Part shown: in pieces, positions 1 to 12,454 of the stretch
Layout of the letters: each line of letters starts with the position of its first letter
Numbering within the stretch: the stretch's first letter is position 1
Assembly (NCBI GenBank): GCA_025765615.1
Contig: JAIVFJ010000030.1
Coordinates: 62,001 to 126,000, forward strand
DNA length: 64,000 bases
Direction: 5' to 3'
From: Zopfochytrium polystomum
Lineage: Eukaryota; Chytridiomycota; Chytridiomycetes; Chytridiales; Chytridiaceae
Notes under the pieces: model-generated
Database searches by the model: none
Seen by the model: only the letters and a program-made list of their open reading frames with translations
What the model was told of the DNA's origin: nothing
Made by a program: the position numbers and the translations under genes

Positions 1-41
1 ATTTGAGCTTTCTACCCCAGTCCCCACGCGCGGCTTCTCAC

Positions 42-710
42 CTTTACAGATGGTGGCGCCGACTGCGGGTCCACTTGGATAATGTCGCAGTATTCTTCGC
101 CCAACGTTTGACTGCCTATCCGAGACGGGGGGGAAAAAAAATTAACGTCAATAATCTAAGAATTCCTGCTGTCCAACACCGTACTCCTCGACCCTTTCCG
201 GGTCCTCCCCGTAACCCCGCCTCATCCAAGCCAATTCCACTCTTCTTCCTCACCGGCCAGGGTGGTGAGCCCGAGGAACGCGGCGTCCGCGCCGAGGCGC
301 AGCTCCTTTTGGTGGGCGACGAGCCAGCGGGTGCCGAAGAACGAGCGGGCGAGGGATTGCAGTGCGTCAAAGACCTGGTGGCGGTAGAACTCGTCCTTTT
401 GGTGGGCGCGGACGATGTCCGGCTGGGCGGCGGCGGGGAAGGCGGTGCTGAAGCGAGGCGGGGACGGGGGCGACGACGGCGGCGGTGGCGAGGACGCCGA
501 CGCCGACGCCGACGAGGGCGCCGACGGGGACGAGGGCGCCGCCTGCTGCTGCGGTTGGAGCGATCGCACTTGCGGCGTGGGGCCGGCAGCGCGTTGTTGT
601 TGGTGTGGTAGTGGCGGGGGCGGGGGCGGGGTGAGAAGGGAAGCAGATGTCGATTGAGGTAGTGATGGTGGTGCTCGTGCTACCGTCGGCGGAGGGGGCT
701 GGGCGGACAT
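42..710 (-). CDS. PEX10: Peroxisome biogenesis factor 10, N-terminal part (runs off the window)
   Basis: Two exons are visible on the minus strand: 710-254 and 115-42, joined by a 138-nt GT-AG intron, with another GTGAG donor at 41 leading out of the window. The start ATG at 710 opens about 100 residues of Pro/Ser/Ala-rich sequence. After that comes the block PDIVRAHQKDEFYRHQVFDA, a run ending in SFFGTRWL, and then across the splice LTTLAG-SQTLGEEYCDII. These are hallmarks of the PEX10 N-terminal Pex2/Pex12-type membrane region. PEX10 is a peroxisomal-membrane RING E3 that ubiquitinates the PTS1 receptor PEX5 for recycling; the membrane helices and RING lie beyond coordinate 1. The low-complexity N-terminal extension is longer than in most PEX10 proteins. 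Confidence 0.9.
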
Positions 711-1192
711 GGCAGAAATGGGCGCGGACCGGCTGATTTCCTGCAGTGCACGTGACCACCAGGACGGTGAGGTTTGTTTTTTGTTGTGTTCGCTGCGCCC
801 ATTCGACCGACATTCGACGGTGGTGCAGACGCGGCGCCTGCCCGACGGGAGAGAGCATTGACTATAAGTATTGCTCGGCCCCCCCCTTGGCCTGTGCGTG
901 CCCGAGCGTGAGCGTAGTGCACACACACACACACACACACACACACAACACACATACATGCACACACTTGGCGAAAATGGCGCTGCAAAACGCGCGAGCT
1001 GTGTGTGTTTCGCACTGCCCCACCCTGCCCCTGCCCCTGCCCGCTCGGCCACCCGCCCGTCAGTCCTCCCCTCTTTTGCTCCTCGCCGCGAGCTCGTCCT
1101 CGCATGTTATAGTAGAACCGTTCCTGCGGACGGCTCTTAAAAATGGAACCAACGAAAGAAAGAACGAAAGCAAAAAGCCAAAAAAGAAAAAG
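711..1192. promoter_or_regulatory. Shared divergent promoter region of PEX10 and the ABC transporter
   Basis: This 482-bp gap lies between two divergently transcribed genes and must hold both promoters. It contains a (CA)n microsatellite at about 919-947 and a purine-rich tract just before the transporter ATG. I see no clear TATA box for either gene. Confidence 0.5.
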
Positions 1193-4100
1193 ATGGCGAC
1201 AACCGCCAGCTTCCCCGTCCTGATCGCAGCCCTGCGCCGTCGCGTTGACGCGCCAACCCGCGCCGTGCTGCTCGCCGTCGCCCTGCCCCTCGCCGCGCTC
1301 GAGGGCGTGCTTGTGCCGCTGCGGTCCGAGCTCATTGGCGCCTTTGTCGACCTGCTCTCGTCGTCATCATCCTCCTCGTCCTCCACCTCCCCATCCGTCG
1401 GCACCGCCACCGCCGCCACCACATCTGCCATCGCGTCCGCCACCGACGCCCTGATCACCCGCGCCGTCGGCCTCGCCTTGGTCACCTGGGCAGTCAGCGC
1501 CGCTAGCGCATTCGTGTGGTCAGCCGCCGCGGCTTGGTGGTGCAACGTGAAGCTGTCATTTTTTGTTTCATCGTGTGGCGCGCGCAACCCTGACTCCACG
1601 AATTGCAACATAAACCCGAAAACAAACAGAGACTGTCGCGCCAGTACTATGCTGCATTCCTCCGGCAGGACGAGGCCTGGCGACAAGCTCACCAATCCGG
1701 TAAACTGGCTTTGGAGTTGAGGTACATAGGCTTTTTTTTGCGCGGTGCGCACACTGGAACTGTTGTCATTCAAGTCTTTCCTTCCTTTTAATTGCAGCGG
1801 GATATCGAAAATTCAAGAGGCAGTTTCAGACCATCTCCGAACGACGGTGAAAAGCGTCGCACTCTTTGCTCTGGGCCTCTTTCTTGCTTTCAGGACCGGT
1901 TGGCAGCTGGCTGTTGTCGTCTTGTGTTCGTTTCCCGTTGTCGGTAAGACATTCAATAGCTATATCCCGGTCTAAACCTTTCCAACCCCGCCGGCACTCC
2001 TTCACCGCTACCCACAAGGCCTCATCCTCGCAAACATGTGGAAGCAATGCCGCATCTTTGACGAGCGCATCTACTCGTCCTACCTGTCCGCCGCATCCCA
2101 CGCCGCCGAGATCCTCGGCGCAACGACGACCGTCGCTGCCTTCAACCTGCAGGAATCCGAGGCCGCGCGGTACGAGGCGCACCTTGCAGAGGCCAAGGCT
2201 GCGTGCGAAAAGAACGCGGTCGCTGCGGGAGTCGGGTGGGGCGCGTACTCGGCGTCCATGTTTGCCGCGTTTGCCGTCGCCTTCGGGGTCGGCGGGTGGC
2301 TCGTGTCCCTCAAGATTATGACGCCGGGAGAGGTGCTGAGCACGTTTACGCAGATAGCGGTTGGTATGTGCTGGCCTTCTTTTTTTTTCTTCCTTTTTTA
2401 GACCGTTCGCCTGCGCCAAGCTTCGGAAAGTAATCGAAACGGAAACCTAGGCATCACTGCGATTGGTGACCTCAGCTCACACTTTCAATTCATCGCCGAG
2501 GCGGGAAGCTTGGGGATGCGTCTTTTCGAGGTGATTGAAGCAAAGCCCACGATCGACGCGTCGTCGGAGGAGGGCCGCATCCTCTCGACGTTTCGAGGCA
2601 AAATCGAGTTCCGAAGCGTTGTGTTCCGCTACCCAAGCAGACCTGACGCTCTTGTGCTGAAAGGATTCAGCCTTGTCATCGAACCGGGGCAAACAGTCGG
2701 CCTCATTGCAAAGGTTTGTGAAGAGGCGCCAGGGAATTCCCGATTTTGGTTTGTAATAACGCGCTTTTTGTACAGAGCGGGGAGGGCAAAAGCACGCTTT
2801 TCGCTCTGTTGCTCCGTCTATACGATCCAGAAGGCGGCAAAATTTTGGTGGACGATGTCGACATCAAAGAATTGAACGTGTCGTGGCTCCGAAAGCAAAT
2901 CGCATACATGAGGTACTCCTGACAACTTTGCTGTTTCGAACTTACACCCACTCTCGCCCCCGACAAATCCCACGCTCGACAACCCTTCCACAAGCCAAAA
3001 CACAGTACTCTTCGACGGCACAATCGGCTGGAACCTCTCGCTGGGCCACCCGTACTCGTCCAATGTTCCGCTGTCATCGATCGAAGCCGCTCTCGATGTC
3101 GGGGACGCGCGCGAGTTTGTCGAGCGCCTCCCGGACGGGTTGGAGACGGTGGTGAGCAGCACGGCGGCGCAGTCAGGGCTGAGCGGGGGCCAGCGGCAGA
3201 GGCTTGGTTTGGCGCGGGCCCTCGTTGGCGATCGGGCCGTCGCACTTTTGGACGAGCCGACAAGGTGAGGCTCTTTTTTTCTTCGATGTTTTTTTTTTCT
3301 GCCTGGAATTCACTGGCCGTACAGCGCTCTGGACAAGCTCACCGAGCGAAAAGTCACTGCGTCCTTGCGCCAAGCCCTCAAGGGGAGAACGGCGCTGATT
3401 ATTTCACACCGCAAGGACGTGCTCCGAGACACTGACTTGGTGGCGGTCCTTGAGGACGGTCGCTTGGCTCGGGTAGGAACGCCTGCAGACATTTTGTCAG
3501 AGACCTCTTCCTCGTTTCAGAACGATGCCGGATTCGGACTGGCAGAAACACTGCTTCGCGCCGAGTCCAAGATGGAGGATGACGGTGGCTTGTTGGGCAA
3601 TGACGGTGCGGTTCCGAGAAGTGTAGAGACCGCGAGAGTCGTGGAAGGAACTGGAACAGAGTCCACGGAGACGAACGAGGCACAGCTCGAATCGTCGTTG
3701 GGATCGGGCCGGATAGACTGGCCGTTTCTCTTCAGGCTGGCGGCGCCCCACTGGAAGTATATCAGTGCTGCATACGTTGCGTCGTTTGTTGAAGGATTTG
3801 TGAGTTTGTGCGATTTGGTTTTCTCTGGGGTGGTGCGGGTCGTTGAAATGTCACCAACCAAACACACTCTGCTTCACAGCAATTTCCGCTCGAGGGATAC
3901 TTTATTGCATCGGTCGTGGCGTCCTATTCCATACCTGACACCGCCGACCAGTTTCGCGAGACGCTGAAGTGGTCTTTAGCGCTCGTCTTGCTCGGGCTAG
4001 GCTCTTTCCTGACTGGCCTCGTCAAGCAAGTTGGCTTTGGGTTTTCCGGCGCGCGCATGACGCTGGAGCTGCGCGCAAAGCTTTTCAGGGCGATGCTCCG

Positions 4101-6144
4101 CCAGGACGCGTCCTTTTTCGCCTCCACGTCCTCTTCCCCGCAGCCATCGTCCACCGCATCGCCAAACTCCACATCCCCCAGCAGCGCGTCCCCTAGTACG
4201 CCCACCACCACCACCACGACCACCACGACACGCAGCCGCGCCGCAATAACCACCGCGGACCTCGAGCTCCGCCTCGTCGAGGACGCGCGCCTGATCGACC
4301 GCGTCCCGGCGCCCTACGTCTCGGACGTCATCATGGGCGCCGTCAACACGTCCGCGGGCCTCGCGATCGCGACGACCACGTCGTGGCGGCTGACGGCGGG
4401 CCTGCTCTTGGCGGCGCCGGCGGTCGGCGCGGCGGTGTGGGCGCAGGACCGCGCGGTGTCGATGCTGCGGCCGGCGGCGCTCGCGGCGGGCGAGGCGCAG
4501 CTGCGGTACGCGCTGCAGACCCTCGCCGGAAGCGGGGGCGCGGCGACGGCGGTTGTGGCGCTGTCGGCGCAGGAGCGGGTCGCGGCGCGGTACGACGCGC
4601 TGGCGCGCCGGGCGCGCGCGTGCCAGGTTCGCGACGCGGCGCTCGCGGCGGCGTTCGGCGGCGCGCTGCGCGAGTGCTTGGTGTCGACGTTGGCCGTGTA
4701 CGGGCTGGCGTACGGGATCGCGGCGGTGGGCGGCGGCGGCAGCGGCGGCGGCGGCGGCGAGGGGATGCGGGCGGAGGATTTGCTGCGGGTGGTGACGACC
4801 ATGACGCTGACGGCGGTCAGCAGCGTGCGGCTGTTTGGCGAGGTGCTCGGGTCCGGGGCGCTGCAAGGGGTGCGGCGGTCGTTTGGGCGGGTGGCGGAGA
4901 TCCTCGAGCGCGTCCCGGCCATCGACGTTTGGGAGCTGGGCTGTGGTGCAAGCGACGAAGGCGCGGCTGCCGCCGCGGCCAAGGACGAAGCGCGCGGCGG
5001 TGGTGGCGGTGGTGGCGGGAAGGGTGAGGTCGAGTTTGACGGCGTCTCGTTTTCGTACGCCGGTAGACGCAATGCGCCGGCCATGCGAGACGTCAGCTTT
5101 GTGATTGAAAAGGGCCAAAAGGTCGGAATCGTCGGACCGTCGGGCTCCGGGTACGCCAATGTTTTCTTTGAATCTTGCCTCTGTTCCCTGTCACATTTCA
5201 CTTGTCTCTCGCTCTTTTTTTTAACGCAATTCTCTCCCAACTTTCTGCTGCGCCGCCACCTCCCAGGAAATCGACCATCCTGCAGCTCCTTCTGCGACTC
5301 TACGACCCGACGTCCGGCGCGATCCGCGTCACGGGGCGCGACATTCGGTCGCTTCCGGTGTTGCGGCTGCGGCGGCGGGTGGGATTCGCGGCGCAGGACG
5401 CGGTGCTCTTCCACCGGAGCATCGCCGAGAACATTAGCCTGGGGCGGGCCGGGTGCAGCGCGCCGGAGGCGGTGGCGCGGGCCGCGAAGCTCGCCAACGC
5501 GCACGAGTTTATCGAGGCGCTGCCGCAGGGGTACGACACGGTCGTTGGGGCGCGCGTGAGTTTTTTTTTTCTTTTTTTTTTTCCTTCAGTTTTTTGGGCT
5601 CCTAGCACCACCGAACTCATTTCTGGGCGTCGTCGACAATAGGGCTCGTCGCTATCTGGCGGGCAGATGCAGCGCATCGCGCTGGCGCGCGTGTTTGCGG
5701 GGAATCCCGACATTATCCTGCTGGACGAGGCGACCAGCGCGCAGGACGAGGCGGGAGGGCTGCTGCTCTTCCAAGGCATCGATCGCGCGGCGGAAGGTGC
5801 GTGGCGGGTATATCATAAATTCAACCCCTTTACATGCTTTTCTCTTTCCCGGCGGCTCGTTCCGTTTCCAACCCCCCTTTGGATGGAGAGGTGGGGGACC
5901 ACCAATGAGAAACACTAACAATGACATCAACAAATAACGCCAACAAAACGACGACAACCAAACGAAACAACCAATCCGAGCAGGAGGCAAGACGGTGTTC
6001 ATCGTGTCGCACGACGCACAGGCCGTCCGCGGCTGCGACCTCATTGCGGTGATGCGGGAGGGTCGGCTGGTCGAGATTGGCAGCCACGCGCAGTTGAAGT
6101 TGGGGGTGGCGCCGTCGTCGTCGTCTTTGTCTTTCCCGTCTTGA
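1193..6144 (+). CDS. Full-length ABCB/MDR-type ABC transporter, 12 exons
   Basis: Exons: 1193-1546, 1630-1721, 1798-1943, 2019-2363, 2451-2713, 2776-2912, 2995-3264, 3325-3799, 3880-5150, 5267-5555, 5643-5796, 5984-6144; they sum to 3957 nt (1318 aa). The layout is TMD-NBD-TMD-NBD, as in P-glycoprotein or yeast Ste6-type exporters. NBD1: Walker A region GLIA-KSGEGKST (interrupted by an intron; the first Gly is Ala), Q-loop SQNTVLFDG, signature LSGGQRQR, Walker [14 protein letters not shown]-loop ISH. NBD2: GPSGSGKST (also split by an intron), [35 protein letters not shown]2 carries Ser/Thr/Pro- and Gly-rich insertions. It is predicted to be an ATP-driven exporter of lipids, peptides or drugs; the substrate cannot be read from sequence. 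Confidence 0.92.
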
Positions 6145-6988
6145 CCGTCCTTCTCCTCCCTCCTCCTCTTCTTCTTCCTCGTCCTCTACTACCGCCGCCT
6201 CGTCGAAGCAATAACCCTGCTGTTCCAAACAACTTCTTCAATGACTACTTGAATGGTAGCGGCGACAATGTAGCTCGGGCAGTTGTTTTTTTTTTTTTTT
6301 TTTGGAAATGTTTCCACTGCCTACTCAGCTGTTCACAATCTCCACAAAATGTCCCCTGGCACCTACAAGAAGAGGCCCACATGCTGCTCTGGCACCCGCC
6401 TTACCCGGCAAATTTTCCACATGAGGAAACGAATAAAGGAGTAAAATTTTCACTTTGTTTTTGGTTGTTTTTTTTTTTCGCGAATTCGTGGAGTTAGTAT
6501 TGTTCTCTTCACTTTTTTTGTTTTGTATTTATTTTTGTGTCTGTTTCGCTGCAAGAATCGTTCCAGAAAGTGACGCGATCTTCTCTCTGTCTCTGTCGTT
6601 TTTACCGCCTCGATCGCGTGAGAAACAAAAGGAGAGAGCGCGCGAAAAACCCACACCTTGCTCCAGCTCGAGCCCACCAACGACCGCCCCACCAACGCAC
6701 CAACCCGCTCACCCACGTACCACCACCAACTACTATAACAACGAACGACGAACTACAGCAACAACAACAGCAACAACAACAGCAACAACACACAGACCTC
6801 TTTTTGACCCGCGCGCGGCTGACGCTCCTCCCAACGCAAACACACACACACCCACACCCACGCGGCTCTCTCCTAGCTCTCGCTCTTCTTCTGTTTCTCA
6901 ACTCTCAGTCTGGTCTGGCGGGGGATCAATATCCCTTACTGCGGCGAGGATCGAGGGTCGAGGAGGGGAGGGTGGCCCACCTCTGTCG

Positions 6989-7032
<44 letters not shown>

Positions 7033-7116
7033 TCAAAGATCCGATCGACCGCGCAGCAGCAGAAGCAGCAAACACCTCTGATTGAAAACGGATAAAAGAA
7101 GGAAAGAAAGAACGAT

Positions 7117-7159
<43 letters not shown>

Positions 7160-7463
7160 GAGAAAAGAGAAAGAGAGAAAGAAAGAAAGGCAGACAGACA
7201 AAGAGGCAGACCGACAAGACAGACAGACTTACACACAGACAGACAGAGCAGACTGTCCCCTCCCACAGAAAAAAAAAACGAAAAAACTGTTGGAAGGTTG
7301 ACCGACCCCTCCCCGCCTTCCCCTCCCACCCTCCTCTCCTCGCCCACTTCGTTATCGGACCCTGCGCACTCCCATCTCATACTCCATGCCGTCACCCCCC
7401 TCCTCGTCCTTCTCCTCTTCTTCCTCCTCCCCCCCCATCCCACTCCTTGCCTTCCCCCGACAG
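6145..7463. repeat. Microsatellite-dense intergenic region
   Basis: No gene is recognised here. The stretch holds a T run near 6285-6303, CAA/CAG trinucleotides near 6756-6792, CA/CCA repeats near 6838-6862, a (CT)n tract near 6990-7030, and an (AAAG)n tetranucleotide array near 7100-7190. Long open frames across these tracts are products of the repeats (Ser/Leu, Phe/Leu or Lys/Glu polymers). Confidence 0.85.
6432..6437 (+). terminator. Candidate polyadenylation signal AATAAA for the ABC transporter
   Basis: A canonical AATAAA hexamer lies 288 nt after the transporter stop codon, on the transcribed strand, in AT-rich sequence. Confidence 0.4.
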
Positions 7464-10101
7464 TCTGGCCCCTCTAAACCTCACTGTCCCGACCAACCCA
7501 GCTTCTGCGTCTTCCTCGGTGCCTGATCTTCCCGCCCGCACAAACCCCACCACGGCCACTACTCTGCATCAACAACACCTGCCACTGCTGCAACAGCTGG
7601 CCACAGTCTCTTTGAGCTCGTTCCCGTCCTCGCCGGCCTCTCCCTCCTCGCTCTCAGTTGCCTCCCGCGATCCCACCTCCGACCCTGCCCAGTCCCACCA
7701 GCAGTACCTGGACGAAGTCTACGGCCTCGAGGAGGAAGCCGTCGCGGACAGCCGCTCTTACTTTCAGTACTTGATCGCTTCGTCTTCAGACAGCCTCGCT
7801 TCCGACACCATGGCCACTGCAAATGCTAGCGCCGCCGCTGACACAACCACCACCACCACCACCACCACCGCGGCCGCATCCCCCACTACCATCGCAGTTG
7901 TGACCGCCTCGAACCCCGCCTCGGCTCCGCTTCGCCTTCCTAACCTGCACTCGGCCCGAACCAGGCCGGCCACCGCCCGCCACATTGAAGACCTTGGCGA
8001 TGATGATGACGACGAATATGATGAGGACGAGGACGACGACGACCTGATGGACAACATGGTTGGAATCGCCGATGACGACGAGGACGATCTGGAGGACGAG
8101 GACGACGAAGATGAGGACTACGACCAGGACGATGAAGAGCTCGAAGATGTCCTCGAAGACCAGGACGACGAAGATTACGATGAAGATGGGGACCTTGATT
8201 CGGAGGCTGGCGCTGATAGTGTCGACGACGAACGGGCGAGGAAGGAAAAGGAGGAGGAGATGCAACAGCAGCAGGCCGAGCTGCGCAAGCAGATCGTCCT
8301 GATTCAACAGGATCCAGAAGTGCCCAGCGCCGAGAAGGCAAAGAAGATCCAAGAGTTGATGACGAGAGCCTGGGCGACCAGGGTCAAGTCCCGATCTTCA
8401 AAGTCTGCGTCCATGTGCAACAAACTGGAAGACAAGAAGGGCAACTTCCACGACGTTACCGACGCTGACATTGCTAAAACATATCATGCAAGTACCGATT
8501 CACCGTGTTAGTTTGTCGCAACTTTCTCACCGTCGGCCCGACCATTTCCTGCACAATAGGATAAGCCCAACAAAGTTCTTGGCTGTAAGCACTACCAGCG
8601 ATCCGCCAAGCTCCAAGCTCACTGCTGCGGAAAATGGTTCACGTGCCGCTTCTGTCATGATGAGGTTTCAGACCACAATATTGTTAGGTGGGTCAACTCT
8701 GGCGGAGTGGCCCAATGCAGGCTTTGAATTTGGGGAGCTTTGTAAAAACAATCCCTACTCTTTTCTCCCAAATTTCTGGCAAACGCCCATAAAGGAACCT
8801 TACGACTACTATGATGTGCATGCATTGCTCAACCGTCCAACCGGCGGCGCAAGTGTGTGGGAACGAGGCCTGCAACAAGCAAGTTTCGAGATATTTTTGC
8901 AACGATTGCAAGTTATGGGACGACGATCCCAATAAGAATATTTATCACTGGCAAGTAACGTGCCACACCGCCGAGTGCGCGCTGACGGTTCCTTTTTTTT
9001 CCCTCTTGCTCAGCCACGACTGTGGAATCTGCCGCATTGGAAAGGGTCTTGGTGCGGACTACTTCCATTGCGAAAAATGCAACGTGTGTATGGCTATATC
9101 GCTGAAGCGACGCCACAAATGCATCGAACGCAATTTGGAGTCGGATTGTCCTATTTGCGGCGAGTACATGTTCACCTCGACCACCACAGTCATATTTATG
9201 GTAGGGACTAGTTTCTCTGTGCTTGTTGGAAAGACACCTGACGCTGACAAATCAACGCGCCCGCTATTAACACCATCAACAGCCTTGCGGCCATTGTATC
9301 CACTACAAGTGTCATCAGGAATACATCCAAACCTCGTACCAATGCCCGACGTGCTTCAAGTCCCTTGCTAATATGAGCGAATACTTCCGTCGCATCGATG
9401 CCATGCTGTCACAACATCAAATGCCACCGGAGTACAGCCTGACACACTCTTTCATCTACTGCAACGACTGCGAGAAGAAATGCTACTCCAAATTCCATTT
9501 TCTATACCACAAGTGCATTCACTGCAAAGGCTACAACACCAAAGTCTTGCAGACAGTCGAAGCAACTCGCGAAGACGAAGACTTGAACGTGACGCTCCTC
9601 GCGTCAACGTCGCCAACGTCCAACGCCGCTCTCATGGAGCGATTGGTTCGAGACTCTTCTACCGCCTCAACTTCGGGAGGAGGGACGACAGCACAATCTC
9701 CTTCGGAAAACGAGTCTCCCGAGGTTTCCGGTTCCCCACCCACGGGCATAACAGATCCTGTGCACCCGTCGACGGCAGGCGCGCCGTCGACGGGTGCTGT
9801 TGTGTCGCCATCTGTTGCCGCCACCACCTCCGCCATCTCAGTGAACGACTACTCGGCCCAGGACGGCCTCGCTCTGACCGCCGCCACTACCGCGACGACG
9901 CCGGTCGCGACTACCTCCGCGAACGGCTCGGCGTCAACGCTCTCGACGACGTCCGTGACAGAGGCCGTTGCCATCGAGTTGACTCCTGCTACTTGCTCGG
10001 ATGTCCCGGTCGCCACGGTTGGCCAGTCTGTCCCGTCCATCTCGACCGAGACGGCTTCTACTTCCTTGGAGACAACCTTCCCCGCTTGGCAGCTTTCTTG
10101 A
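7464..10101 (+). CDS. RCHY1: RCHY1/PIRH2-like CHY-CTCHY-RING zinc finger E3 ubiquitin ligase (5' end unresolved)
   Basis: Exons: about 7464-8487, 8560-8687, 8795-8950, 9014-9200, 9283-10101. The CHY finger starts at LGCKHYQRSAKLQAHCCGKW, then FTCRFCHDEVSDHN; the CTCHY region contains YHCHDCGICRIGKGLGADYF; the RING reads CPICGEYMF then PCGHCIHYKCH and CPTC; a zinc-ribbon-like segment with CNDCEKKC follows. This is the domain order of PIRH2-type ligases. The N-terminal half is Asp/Glu-rich and low complexity, and the C-terminal 180 residues are Ser/Thr-rich. The first in-frame ATG of exon 1 is at 7810, but coding-like sequence extends upstream to a good CAG acceptor at 7461-7463, so an unplaced upstream exon is likely. 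Introns after 8487 and 8950 use GC donors (GCAAGT); no GT site keeps the frame. Confidence 0.85.
9762..9797. repeat. Perfect inverted repeat inside the RCHY1-like coding tail (15-bp arms, 6-nt loop)
   Basis: The arm GCACCCGTCGACGGC (9762-9776) is followed by loop AGGCGC and by its exact reverse complement at 9783-9797. It lies in the Ser/Thr/Pro-rich, low-constraint C-terminal region of the protein. Confidence 0.9.
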
Positions 10102-12415
10102 ATCCTTTTTTCCCCTGCCTCTTCTTTCGCCGGTTATTGCTTCTGGTGGTGGCGGAGACCTCCCCAACGTTGGATATCTGTTGCAAAGAAATTAATCAGC
10201 TCTTTTCTCACGACCTCTCTGTTCGATTGCTTGGAGCTTGACGTGTCTCAGATAGTGCCAGTTTTCCTGCTTTCTTGTTTGCTTTCCCTGCCTACTTCTA
10301 ATTATGTCTTCCTCTCAACTTACCTTCTGAATCGTTTCTTCAGTGACTCCATCCATCTTTTCACCGACCCCCACTCCCCTGTGTTCCTCTCAAGCTCATT
10401 CCGTCACCATTGCTCTGGAGTCTGTGGTTCTTTGTTTCCTCTTTCATTTCTTACATATTACAAGTCCCTTTCCTGATCGGGAAGACGGTGTCGCAGTTTT
10501 CTTGCACTGCCCCCCTTATAGCTTCGATTTCTTGAGGTCGACTCTTAGGTGCTTTTCTACTTTTCTCGAATCTGCTTAAGTTTTAGCTAATGCTCTTTTT
10601 CTCCAAAACACTGGTGTTTCTGTGTTGTGTTTTTGTCGTCGTTGCTTTGTTGCTCTCCTGACGCGAAGGAACCCCTTTCCCAACACCCTCCTTTCCCCAC
10701 TATTAAACATTCACTTCAACCTTGTCCCAGATGCTCGCTTCTTCCAAGGTCGCCTTTCTTTTTTTTACTCCTTTCATCGTGCCTTTGTTTGTGGCCGGGC
10801 TTTTTTCTCGTTTTTTTTTTTGCAATTGTTCGCCCTCCCGGCTTGTTTGTTGCCGTGCTTGAGTTGGTTCCGTCCCTACTCCCCCCAGGCTGCCGCGTGC
10901 CTACTGTTTGTTTCGCCTTGCATGATCATCTTATATTTTTTTCTTCCCCTTTTCTTTCGTGGTTCCTCTCAAAACCCCACCTCCTTCCCCTCCTCACAGC
11001 CTCACTGCTGCACCCCACATCCCACATCTAGACAGCACCCTCCTCCCCTTTTCCTCTTTCCCTCTCTGCCCCTCTCCCTCTGTTCTGGCTCCTCCTCTCC
11101 TTTGCCTTGCTGCCCCAGACCCGTTCACTCCCATGGCTCGCCCTCCCCTCCTCAGCATGACCATCTCTCCTCTAACACTTCCCCCCACCCCCCTTTCCCC
11201 TTCCCAATAAGAGAAAAAAGAAAGAAAACAAAAAACATTCAGCTCTCTATGAGTTCTGCTGTTTTGCTGCTGGGTTGGGCTCCTCCCCACACCTCTGCTT
11301 CCCACACACCCTCTGACTTTGTTCCCCCACGTCTCAATAAACGCGATTCGCACGGAGTGACAAACCGCTTCTATCCTCCACCTCCCCAGCACCTTTCGCA
11401 GCAATCGGCCACTTGAATGTGGCCGATTGCTGCGAAACACGGGGGTGGGGGGGGGGCGGTGGGAGGGGCGGTGGGAGGGGCACTCGGGGCCGAAACCAAA
11501 AGGTTGCTGCAACGACTTTGTCCTGGCGACGTGTTCGGCACTCTCCTGTCGAGTTTTGTGAGAAAAGGATCTCAGGGTGGGGAAGCCAGCTAGGCCCACC
11601 TAAATTCACTTTTGAAGCAATGCCCCTCTGCGGAAGTTTTGGGTGTGGGCGGATGCGGGCTCCAGGTGTCTGCGGGAAGCGGAAGCAACGCCATGTAGCG
11701 ACCAACTCTGCCACACAAAAGCATACACCGCAGACCCAGAAAATATCTACACAACGTTTTTCAGGCGACGCTCACGGAAATTCACGAGGGTGCCGTGACT
11801 GCAAAATTGAAAAATTGTGTGGTGGTGGGGGGCCAGGGTCAGTTGGCACCTCTCCTCGGAGGGAAGATAATCGGCACAGGAAGCAAAGTTCTCAAAGAGG
11901 CCGCCTTAATTTCGCCAGCGGACTACTGAAAGCAAATCGCCCTCCCGCCATCTTTCATTTCCCTTTATTTCTTTCTTTTTTTTTTTTTCTTTTTCCATTT
12001 CCCTCTACACTTGTTCCCATTCAGTAAAATGCGAGCAACCCACCGCAAACGCTTGCCTTTGTTTTGTTCAGGTGCGTCTGTCAATCTGCTCATTTTTCTA
12101 TTTTTTTCCCAATGTAATTTTTTGTTTTTTTGATTGCAGTGGTCGCCCTTTTCGGTAAAACGTTTTTGGGCGTCCAAAGTGGACCGTGACATTTCTGAAT
12201 TTGCACACGTGTTCTCATTTCGTGTGAGCGTCGTTCTCTGTGTTCGAGGCAGCGGAACAGCGCAGAATTTGTGCCTACCCTAGTCTCACTCAAGTACAAG
12301 AGAGCTCATCGTGATCTAGGGGGGCATTATATTTTTGGTCTCAAGTTCGATGGTAAATAATAAATAGGAAAGCCGTAAACTTATCACAGCGAGAAAGAAA
12401 AGGTGGCTACTGCCC

Positions 12416-12454
<39 letters not shown>

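Noticed and set aside
3997..5504. Long minus-strand open frames (373 and 396 codons) opposite the ABC transporter
   Set aside because: They are antisense shadows of a GC-rich exon whose sense frame carries conserved ABC motifs.
7090..7220. Lys/Glu/Arg- and Phe/Leu/Ser-rich peptides in the AAAG array
   Set aside because: Translation of a tetranucleotide microsatellite in several frames, not genes.
10230..11416. Overlapping long open frames (Ser/Phe/Leu/Pro-rich) after the RCHY1-like gene
   Set aside because: They arise from C/T-biased sequence lacking stops, appear in two frames at once, and show no domain or codon periodicity.
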